This document shows, piece after piece, positions 56,049 through 64,000 of a stretch of 64,000 nucleotides of DNA; positions within the stretch are counted from its first letter, which is position 1, and each line of letters starts with the position of its first letter. The position numbers and the translations under genes are program-made. Source of the stretch: Limnanthes douglasii subsp. nivea (lineage: Eukaryota > Streptophyta > Magnoliopsida > Brassicales > Limnanthaceae); contig JAUPFV010000003.1 in NCBI GenBank assembly GCA_036936605.1, positions 152,862,997 through 152,926,996 on the forward strand, written 5' to 3'. The notes beneath the pieces are model-generated. The model searched no databases and was not told the origin of the DNA. It was given only the letters and a program-made list of their open reading frames with translations.

Positions 56049-56930
56049 TGTGCTCAACGCATGCATGTTGTGGAGACAAGTTAAACATTCATTGCTCAAT
56101 CTAAGGTTTTCTACATGTGTTGTCCAACATTGTTTCTTACTGCTACATATTTAATTAATAGACTTCATATATTTTCCTATGTGACCTTTCTTTTTATGTG
56201 ACCTTTCTTTTTATGAGAAATGATATAACTCTAAACCTAACTACTCTTTCATAAGGATACTTATTTGTGCATGTTTTGCATGCATTAGAAATTTCAATTC
56301 ACTCCATAAAGTAAATATTCTTAAGGTATAATGATACCCACACCTTAACTCAACTAGTATCACGTCTTAACTCAACTAGTAAGATTCATGTGTCAAGCAA
56401 TTGAGTTTTGAATTAATTATAGATTTTTGGGCTACAAGATTTATAAACAAAAAGTGTTACATGTCTAAAAACGTTTAATCTTGACTACTTGGGTTACATT
56501 ATATTGGAGATCATGGTGTTCCCAAGATCTCCATTGGAGAGGTCAAGAAAGAAGAAGAGGAGCTGGTCGAAGACAACCCTAAACTCAGCTCCTCACTTAG
56601 TGTCTAACTCTAAACGGTGTTTTTGTATGTGTTTTGGTATTGGATCGGTCAGCACTCAAGGCTTGGTCTAGAAGGTGTTAGAAGACTATCCATGGCCCAT
56701 TTAGAGCAAGTCACTAATACTTGGCTTTATTATATCAGTGTAACCAAACAAATGTAACTGAATATTATCTTTGTAACCAAACAAAGTCTATAAATCACTA
56801 ACAACCTCATATGGGAATATTCCCAAGGTTGTCAGTGTTTGTGCTTGTATATAAGCAGCAGAATTCTATGGTACTCTTTCAGGAATTAAGAAAAGATTTA
56901 TATTTCTAAACTATTTTGTTATCTTCTTCA
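56049..56930 (+). repeat. 5' LTR of element G
   Basis: It begins TGTGCTCAACGC inside the RT frame of D and ends near 56930 (CTTCTTCA), eight bases before the primer site. TATA candidates are ATATAAGCAGC (56849) and CTATAAATC (56789). A 16-bp tandem duplication lies at about 56183-56214. It is almost the same sequence as 43919-44750. Confidence 0.85.
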
Positions 56931-56938
56931 ATCTAACT

Positions 56939-56950
56939 TGGTATCAGACC
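56939..56950 (+). promoter_or_regulatory. Primer binding site of element G
   Basis: TGGTATCAGACC, the initiator tRNA-Met site with one likely change (GAGC to GACC), 16 bases before the gag ATG. Confidence 0.85.
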
Positions 56951-56965
56951 ACCTTCAAGCCTTCA

Positions 56966-57937
56966 ATGGAAACTTCAAATGATTCCCCATCTTTTAGCTC
57001 GTACTCCATTGGATCCATCTTCTCGAACAACTCATGTTTCTTCTCAAAAAACATGCACCTGCATTCAATCAGCAGCGTCAATAATATTCGTCTAGATAGA
57101 AGCAACTATCTCTTGTGGAAAACCATTGTTTTACCTATGATTAAAAATAATAAAGTGTGGTGTTTTATCACTAGAGAAAAGGTTTGTCCTCCTAAATTTG
57201 TTACAAACAGAGAGGGTACTGTCACTGAGAATCCAGAGTTTGAAGAATGGGTGGCTAAAGATCAGATGCTACTTGGGTGGCTTTACTCCACTATGAGCCC
57301 TCAGATAGCAGCTTAGTTGATGGAAGAACAGTCAGCTAAAGATCTTTGAGAGGTTGCTGGCAAGTTGTCTGGTTCACAGACTAGAGCCAGGATTACATAT
57401 TAGAAGGTTGAGTTTCAAAGAACTCGTAAAGGAGCCTCAACAATGTATGAGTACTTAAATAAGATGAAAATAATTTATGACAACCTAATCCTAGCTGGTT
57501 GTCTAACTTATATTGATGATCTGGTAACACAAGTCCTTATAGGTCTTGATTCAGAATATACACCCATTATGGCCAGTCTTGCTGATATGGAAGGGCTGGG
57601 CTGGCTTAACTTACAAACAAGCTTGCTCACGTTTGAAAGCAGGCTCGAGCAACTCACTGGTTTACAAAATTCAGTGTCTAACATCAATATATCTAGTGTA
57701 AATTTTTCTCCCATAAGTGAATCAAAGCAACAACTCACTAACTCTAATCAGAGAGGTTTTTTTCCTAATAACAGAGGTGCTAACAGAGGTTACAGAGGCA
57801 GATATGGGTTTAATCCTAACTATGGAACTAGAGAAATGAGTAACTTTTACAGGGTCAGAGGAGGAAAGTTCTCACAAAACAAGCGAACCTGTCAAATATG
57901 TAGCAGGTATGGTCGCTCTGATGTTGTTTGTTATTAA
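56966..57937 (+). pseudogene. Element G gag
   Basis: ATG at 56966 opens a 324-codon frame interrupted by TAG at 57314-57316 (SPQIAA-stop-LMEEQ) and by a few further stops before 57443. Blocks: IRLDRSNYLLWKTIVLPMIK, EEWVAKDQMLLGWLYSTMSP, FQRTRKGASTMYEYLNKMKI, LAGCLTYIDDLVTQVLIGLD and LQTSLLTFESRLEQLTGLQN, then a Gly/Arg-rich tail (RGANRGYRGRYGF). The zinc knuckle CQICSRYGRSDVVC has Arg in place of the His. The gag is the best copy of the family to which C and H belong. Confidence 0.9.
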
Positions 57938-58019
57938 ATGTATGATCCCTCAATTATAGGCTCTACCTCCTCAGAGCAGTCTTGATCAGAGGGAGATCAG
58001 AGTGCTCTATTGGGTATAT

Positions 58020-59090
58020 AAGACACTACAAGTGAAGGAGTCTGGTATGCTGACAGTGGTGCTAGTCACCATGTCACAGGGAGAACCAGTCAGATGACTC
58101 AGAAGTCTGAGTACTCATGTAACAAATCCATACTTGTTGGTAGTAGTGAGAGATTTCCCATTTCCCACATTGGTCAGTCTACCTTGCACTCTTTAACCAA
58201 AAACCTATTTTCTTAAAACTTATTCTTCATGTTCCTAGGATTAACAAAAATATACTTTTGGTTTTTCAACTAACCAATCACAATAATGTTTTTGTGGAGT
58301 TTCGTAAGGGTTTCTGTCTTGTGAAGGACAAGGCAACAAGGAGCATCCTGCTCAGACGGAGGTCTGAAGATGGACTCTACAAGATGGATACCTTCTCTAA
58401 GTCACAATCTGATCTAAATCTAGGTGTCCTTAGTGTTTTCTCTACTGTTGTATCTCAGTCTGTCAAAGATGGATGGCATAAGAAACTTGTCCATCCATCT
58501 CAAAGGGTCTTAGCTACTGTTCTTAGGTCATGTAAGTTGAACTCTATTTTGAGCAAAATAATCACCTTTTGTGAGGCTTTCCAGTTGGGCAAGTCTCACA
58601 GTCTACCTTATTATGTTTCTAGTTCTCATGCTACAAATGTTCTTGACTTAATACGCACTGATGTATGGGGCCCTACTCCTATTCAATCTATTGGTGGGTG
58701 TAAGTACTGTGTGTTTTTCTTGGATGATTTCTCCACGTACACTTGGTTATATCCCATCAGGGATAAAAGCCAAGTGTTTGAAATATTCAAAAGTTTTAAA
58801 GTCCTCGTTGAAACTCAGTTTGAAAGGTCTATCAAAGTGACTGGGGTGGTGAGAGAAAACATAGGCATATTGTGGAAACTGGGTTAACCCTTTTAGCACA
58901 ACCTCACTTACCTTACAGATACTGGGTTGAAGCTTTTGAAACTAGTGTTTACTTAATAAACACACTTCCTACACCTATCCTTAACAATAAATCTCCTTTT
59001 GAAACACTTTTTCACAAAGAACCTAACTACCTAAGTCTCAAAACTCTTGGGTGCTCTTGTTTTTCTGCCTAAGACCCTACTAAACACATA
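58020..59090 (+). pseudogene. Element G protease and integrase, catalytic core deleted
   Basis: The protease site VWYADSGASHHVTG lies at 58033-58080. From 58258 a 209-codon frame gives VFQLTNHNNVFVEFRKGFCL, WHKKLVHPSQRVLATVLRSC, CEAFQLGKSHS, LDLIRTDVWGPTPIQS and CVFFLDDFSTYTWLYPIRDK. After FERSIKVTG the sequence jumps to ERKHRH-IVETGLTLLAQPHLP, so about 60 residues, including the second core aspartate and the catalytic-glutamate neighbourhood up to NG, are deleted, with a frameshift. The integrase zinc-binding HHCC also reads LVHPS where LGHPS is expected. Confidence 0.9.
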
Positions 59091-59279
59091 AATTTCAATT
59101 TCATTCTATAAAATGTGTCTTCTTGGGTGATAGTCAAAGGCACAAAGGCTACAAGTGTCTCAGCTTTAGTGGTAGGGTGTTTGTCTCTAGAAATTTTGTG
59201 TTTAATGAGGATGACTTCCCTTTTCACACGGGTTCCTAAATACACACCAAAATGAGTCAGTTTCTAGGTATTTTGTTAA

Positions 59280-61000
59280 CCTTTGGTTTCCTAGTCTTCC
59301 TACAGGTCTTGTGACAAATGAAAAGGTATCCTCTAAGGTTTCTAACTCTGCAGCTCCAATTGAACAACATACACCTTTGTGCAATGCTCACTTACAGCAA
59401 CAGAGCTCTACTCTAAGACTTCTAACTGCCTATCCTAAGGTAACTAGTCTATCACACTCACAGTCTCTATCAATAACTATTCCTTCAGACTCAGTACCCA
59501 CAAATATCAGCAACAAACAACATCCTAAGTCTACACCTACACTGACCATTGACTTACCATTTCCCAACCCTAATACTTCCTTTACTTCCCACACATTACA
59601 AAACACTCATAGCATGCAAACTAGACGAAAACGTGGCATATCTAAACCTAAGTTACCATATGTGGGGTCTCTTGTTACTACTGATAAATGTGTTTTTGAA
59701 CCTACTCGGTTTTCTGAGGCTACTGGGCATCCTAAGTGGCAAGAAGCTATGTTGAGTGAGTATAATGCTTTGCTGGCCAACAACACATGGTCTTTAATAC
59801 CAGTGTCTGATTCTTCTACTGTAATTGGATATAAGTGGGTGTATAAGGTAAAGTATGGTCTGGATGGCTCTCTTCAGCGATACAAAGCACGCTTGGTTGC
59901 TAAGGGTTTTCAACAAACACATGGTGTTGACTTTTATGAGACCTTCAGTACAGTCATTAAAGCTTCTACTATCAGGTTAATACTCACTATTGCTGTTTCT
60001 AAGGGTCGGACAATGAGGCAGCTTGACATAAACAATGCCTTCCTCAATGGAGTATAACAAGAAACTGTGTACATGACACAACCTCATGGCTTTGTGGATC
60101 CTGTTCATCCTACACATGTCTGAAAGTTACACAAAGCCATCTATGGTCTAAAGCAAGCCCGTAGAGCTTGGTATTCTAAGCTAAGGGATACACTTCTGAG
60201 TTGGGGCCTCTGTAACTCAAAAGCTGATTGCTCCTACTTTTACTTGGTCTCTAAGGCAACTATTCTACTTATTCTGGTCTATGTAGATGATATAGTTGTG
60301 ACTAGGAATGACACAGTCTGTTTAACTCAGTTCATTCACAATCTCAATGCTACATTTTCTCTTAAAGACATGGGGCCACTCCATCTATTCCTGGGAATAG
60401 AAGTTCATCGTGACCAGAGAGGCTTATACCTAACACAGCACAAGTACATAGACAACTTACTGCTTGCACAAGAGTTGTCCATGTCCAAGCCGTCTCTGTC
60501 TCCTATGGTAGCTGGTACCCAGCACTCCACTCATGATGGTTCGCCTCTGGTTGGTCCTACATAGTACATAAGCTTATTAAGTGCTTTACAGTACTTGACC
60601 CACACACGATCTGACATAGCTTACGCTGTCAACAGTCTGAAGTAATATCAACAAAGCCCTATATCTATACACTTGCAAAGTTTAAAGAGAGTGTTACGCT
60701 ACTTATCTGGCACTCACTGGTTAGGTCTTCATATCAAACCGTGCTATCAGCTACTGTTTCACGGGTATTTTGATGCCAATTGGGTTTCGTCACCTGATGA
60801 TCGTCGCACTGTTAGAGCGTATTGTGTCTTTCGTGGAGAAACCCTCATCTCCTGGTCCTCCAAGAAACAAAATGTCGTGGCCAGGTCCTCCACTGAATCA
60901 GAATATCGTGCATTAGCAAACCTATCAGCAGAATTGATATGGTTGAAATCGTTACTTACCGAGATTCAAATTCCCCTTATTCCACCATCAGTCATGATGT
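59280..61000 (+). pseudogene. Element G RT and RNase H, nonsense-interrupted and 3'-truncated
   Basis: One frame from 59311 with nonsense codons at 60055-60057, about 60121 (TGA), 60562-60564 and about 60643. Linker with THSMQTRRKRGISKPK; RT with IGYKWVYKVKYGLDGSLQRY, KARLVAKGFQQTHGVDFYET, QLDINNAFLNG, AIYGLKQARRAWYSKL and LILVYVDDIVVTRND; RNase H with HGYFDANWVSSPDDRRTVRA, STESEYRALANLSAELIWLK. It stops in PPSVM at about 61000, before the last RNase H aspartate; the sequence then becomes element J. No 3' LTR is present. Confidence 0.92.
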
Positions 61001-61808
61001 GGTTTATTTTCGGTTGAGGGTAATTTTGTCTAGAGTTTTGTGGTATTTCAAAGGTATTTAATGTTTGGATAGAGTGTAGTGGGAGAATTGAGCTGCCTCG
61101 TTGTATTTAATTTTCATTACCCTCATTAAATGAAAGTGGTTGGGTATTTATACCCTTAATTGTGGGCCACAAGGACTTTCGGGTTGACTTATGGATTCAG
61201 GTCGAGTTCAAAGAGTCATTATTTTTAAGCAGGTAGATAATCAGCTTAGTCATGAAGTGATTAAGTTTTTAGTACTTTAGTTCAGTTCGGATGGTTCAGT
61301 GGGTGGATGTTGTCCGAATTGCCCCTGTCCGATTCTCATAAAGAGTGGCAATAAATTCCGGACTCATTAGTTGCCCCTTTTTTAGGTTGTGTTCGAAGGC
61401 CTTTGGCAAGACCTAAAAAATAGCTCAAGTGTAATCATAGCTTTGTCCGGACATTTCGAAAATCTGTAATGACTTTATCCGAACAGACTGAAACCCTCAG
61501 AAGATGAGCAGTTTCACCAGAGATCCTGGGACACGTGTCCTTCTCTGATTCGCTACACCGTCCGTTTTTCTCCTAAAATGGCGCTCTCGCTTGCTTCAAA
61601 AATAAACTTCTTCATTTAATGCGGGTGGCATCAGCGCCGTCTTTAATTATTGCATCTACCCTTTCGAATCCTCCTAGGTATCGAAGCATCTTTTGTTCTT
61701 TTACTATAAATCAGTTTACTTTTCACTGTTTTATCATCTCATTTATCTCTACCTCGTTAATCTTCAAAGTTTTCATCTCTCGAAAAACCTTTATTTTTGT
61801 GTGAGTTT
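61001..61808 (+). promoter_or_regulatory. 5' flank of gene J with TATA box and G-box palindrome
   Basis: A TATA box CTATAAATC at 61704-61712 lies about 104 bp before the ATG at 61809. The palindrome GGACACGTGTCC (61529-61540) contains a CACGTG G-box. The leader is less AT-rich than the copia area. Repeats of TCCGGAC/GTCCGAA-type words occur at 61320-61500. I find no LTR pair for J inside the window, so its left limit is only the junction with G. Confidence 0.5.
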
Positions 61809-62747
61809 ATGTTCACAACAAGAAATGCTTTAGTAAAAGGTGGGTGGCTCAATTTGTCAGAGTTGGAAAAAGCTCAAAAGGTTGAACAAGAAAGGCGCAT
61901 CGCTGCAGGCCTCCCTGTTTCCCCTGTTGATAAACCGGAAACACCATGCTCAGAGCCTGACCGAGGCTCTTCTTCAACTAAGAGTGCTAAACCTAGGAGG
62001 TTGTTCCAGTCCAATATTTCACCAATCGTTTCGGGCTCATCGGTCCAGGAGTCAGAGCCTGTTGTTGAACCAGGGCACGCAGGCACAAGTTTTAAGAAAC
62101 CTTCCCCATTTATTGCTATGGGGTCAGATGCTGATATCTTCTCGGAGAAACTGGTAGATAGAGGAAGGGGTCGTCTGGTAAAAGGGCAGGCTGCTGGCAC
62201 ACAGCCTAAATAAAAAACCACACCTTCGAAATCCGGGGCAAAAAGTAAAACCACAGGATTAGAAGCACCCATCAAAATTCCCAAAGACAAGTTGTCCGGT
62301 CCGGAGGTAACTAGCTCAAGTCTTCGAAAAGAGACCTCCGGGTCCGAGCCCCAACCGGACTCTAGACCACAAGAAGGAAATGATGCTCAACAATCCGGAG
62401 GGCCTACTGAGCCAGCCACCAGCCATTCTCTTCCTAAAACAGCTGACAACCCCTCTATGGTAATGGAGGATGTGATGGAGGACAACGTTGAAGAAGCCCC
62501 TTTTGAGACTGACATCTCCGGGAAAACAAGTGAGACTTCCATCGCTAGGAAGAGCAAAGGCAAGGAAAAAGTGTGTCTAAAGCATCCGGACCTGCCAGAG
62601 TGCCTTGCAGGAAAAGTGGGGCCTTGTTTCTACAAAGTGAGTGTTAAATATATGTTGGCCTTGCAGAAGATCAACTATGCTTTCATTCACAGAGCTGAAC
62701 TTGGCCGGATAAGGACAAGTGGGGTATTCCAGAGAATGTTAAAGTAA
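61809..62747 (+). pseudogene. Plant transposon-protein gene J, N-terminal part
   Basis: ATG at 61809 starts MFTTRNALVKGGWLNLSELE. A single frame runs to 62747 with one nonsense TAA at 62211-62213 (in GTQPK-stop-KTTPSK). The protein is hydrophilic and probably disordered, rich in Ser, Pro, Glu and Lys (SEPDRGSSSTKSAKPRR; EGNDAQQSGGPTEPATSHS), ending KSKGKEKVCLKHPDLPE and FYKVSVKYMLALQKINYAF. A frameshift near 62715 then moves the reading to the conserved domain. This is the less conserved N-terminal part of the family also present as K. Its exact role is unknown; proteins of this type are found in plant gypsy-like and other transposons. Confidence 0.7.
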
Positions 62748-63474
62748 GGATTCCAATCGATCCGGAGACGCCCATGGACTGTAAGCTCAACGAGATTGTC
62801 TTCTACACTGAGCAGTTCAAATGGGGACTTAGGTTTCCCTTGGACCCATAAATAGTCAGATATTTCCATCTGATTAAGCTTTGCCCAAGCCAGCTAAGCC
62901 CTAATGCATGGTTCACCCTCATGGCATGTATCATGGCTTCAAAGCTCTCCGGAATTCATCTACCGATGGAGCAATTTGATGATGTGGCAAACTTCTATAT
63001 AAATCATGTCATCATTTTCTATCACTTCAACATGGGTGACAACTACAAGGTAGTGGAGGACTTACTCGAGTCGGAGAAAGGCTGGAAGACTCAATTTATG
63101 TTCGTCGGCGGTTCTTAGGAGAATGGGAAGAAAGTTAAAGCTGGTGTCAACCCAAGTATGCTCACCAGCAGATGGCGAAGTGATGGTAACAATCTCACCA
63201 GATACTTCTACTTTTACTTATAAAAACTTTTTTATCTAATTCTTTTTTCTTTTGCTTTTTGACAGTGCTGCCCAAGGATTTAAACGATTACTTAGAGGCC
63301 GGGCAGAATACTTGTACCAAGCTGAATGCTTGGACAGCTGAAAAATGGGAAAACCGCTTCCACAACTTCTTTACCGGAGGTAATTTAATCAGATCCTACC
63401 TTTGGAATACAATAGACCGAAGAGATCTGTCTTGGGAGGAATTGACCACTCCACCCCTCCGGGAGTGATTCTCC
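62717..63474 (+). pseudogene. Gene J, conserved Transposase_28-like domain, with an intron
   Basis: The translation from 62717 reads KWGIPENVKVRIPIDPETPM, DCKLNEIVFYTEQFKWGLRF, PLDP, stop, IVRYFHLIKLCPSQLSPNAW, FTLMACIMASKLSGIHLPME, MGDNYKVVEDLLESEKGWKT. A second stop (TAG) follows at about 63117 in GGS-stop-ENGKK. An 80-bp intron (63186-63265) has GT...AG ends and a T-rich 3' part; joining its flanks keeps the frame (RSDVLPKDLNDYLEAG). Exon 2 ends LSWEELTTPPLRE then a frame change near 63470. The matching part of K (minus, 13398-12895) follows the same order with about 35% identity by eye. Family naming is from memory. Confidence 0.7.
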
Positions 63475-63485
63475 AGAAGACATAG

Positions 63486-64000
63486 GGAAAAAATGGAAAA
63501 TTGATCTTGTCGGGCAGAGCTAAAGCCCCAAGAAAGATGAAATGTAAAAAGGTTAAGGCTAAGCAAGGGGTGGTAGAGGCCAATCCTACCGAGGTGGAGG
63601 AAGCTGTCCAAACAAACCCAGAGGGTCAAGATTATAGGCAAATCGATAATGCCTTACTACAAGTGGTGGAACACGAGAGAACCAAGGAAGTTGTTGGGTC
63701 TCCAAAACCTCGAAAGGTCCCCATTAAGGACAGAAAACGGGGAGTAGAAGGTGTAGGCCGGGACGCCAAGAGAAAGAAAACTTCGAAGGGAGATGAGGTT
63801 TCTCTCCGGGATCCGGAGCCACTGCCTCCAGTTGACCCTACTGATCCTATGAAAGCAGAAGAGATCCCTGGTGACTTTCAAACCGGAGAGGTTAGAGGAG
63901 GGGCTATCAGTATTGATGGTGTCGACATTACTGGGCTTGAGGGGATTGGTCTTTATTTTGAAAACCTCCCCAGGGATAATTTTGCTAGGCCCTACCTCCG
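63486..64000 (+). pseudogene. Gene J, C-terminal part, open to the window edge
   Basis: After a TAG at 63483-63485 the frame is open for at least 171 codons and runs out of the window. It has no ATG near its start, as expected for a downstream segment. It reads LILSGRAKAPRKMKCKKVKA, VVEANPTEVEEAVQTNPEGQ, basic stretches (RKVPIKDRKRGVEG, RDAKRKKTSKGDE) and IDGVDITGLEGIGLYFEN. The composition (charged, Pro-rich, nuclear-localisation-like patches) resembles the middle of plant transposon proteins of this type. The rest, and any catalytic region, would be to the right. Confidence 0.65.

Noticed and set aside
1..64000. A new defence or mobile system with several cooperating genes
   Set aside because: All multi-domain coding sequence found belongs to known copia, hAT or plant transposon-protein families or to PR-1 relics; no set of unexplained co-oriented genes exists here.

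Overview
Eukaryotic nuclear DNA, almost certainly from a dicot plant. The reasons are its strong AT bias, layers of Ty1/copia retrotransposon remains, hAT DNA transposons, a tRNA-derived SINE, a foldback MITE and two relics of plant pathogenesis-related protein 1 (PR-1) genes. The species cannot be named from this sequence. I found no intact host gene and no convincing new biological system; the window is a gene-poor graveyard of nested repeats. Its value lies in well-bounded individual elements and in the order of events that can be read from them.

Region 1-20.2 kb is mostly old sequence: a copia RT/RNase H remnant (1-1101), a PR-1 pseudogene with two specific lesions (2240-2736, minus), a copia integrase relic (5055-5400), a hAT element with an 8-bp target duplication (5979-7549), a second hAT-like element with a perfect 8-bp duplication (8535-9779), a worn ~50-bp minisatellite (10758-11220), a decayed gene of a plant transposon-protein family (11347-13650, minus), two old copia fragments (14430-16680), a SINE with perfect 10-bp duplications (18911-19127) just upstream of a second, more decayed PR-1-like pseudogene (19155-19625), and a foldback MITE (19823-20194).

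Region 20.2-34 kb holds copia fragments joined end to end: L (minus), an LTR-like piece, A (minus, 24240-28245), B (plus, RNase H plus 3' LTR, 28246-29254) and C (minus, 29255-31356). B's LTR end abuts C inside the integrase reading frame, so B was once inserted in C and a deletion later fused B to A. A repeat-poor AT-rich stretch follows.

Region 34-40.5 kb is element E, the youngest insertion: two 682-bp LTRs with 4 differences, a tRNA-iMet primer site, a polypurine tract, a leader with strong hairpins and a repeated TCCGGA-centred motif, an intact 625-codon RT/RNase H frame, but a broken gag/integrase and no protease.

Region 40.5-61 kb continues the copia pile: H (plus, with a hAT-like element nested in gag), an LTR (43919-44750), A' (minus, sister of A sharing its nonsense codon), F (minus, both LTRs, one reading frame with nonsense codons), D (minus) and G (plus, inserted into D). 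From about 61 kb to the right edge lies J, a second and better preserved member of the transposon-protein family seen at 11-13.6 kb, with recognisable promoter elements, a short intron and a frame that runs off the window.

Nothing here forms a working pathway. The copia pieces are separate or nested copies of gag-protease-integrase-RT-RNase H polyproteins. The only host-derived information is the pair of PR-1 relics, which suggest a former PR-1 locus invaded by repeats.
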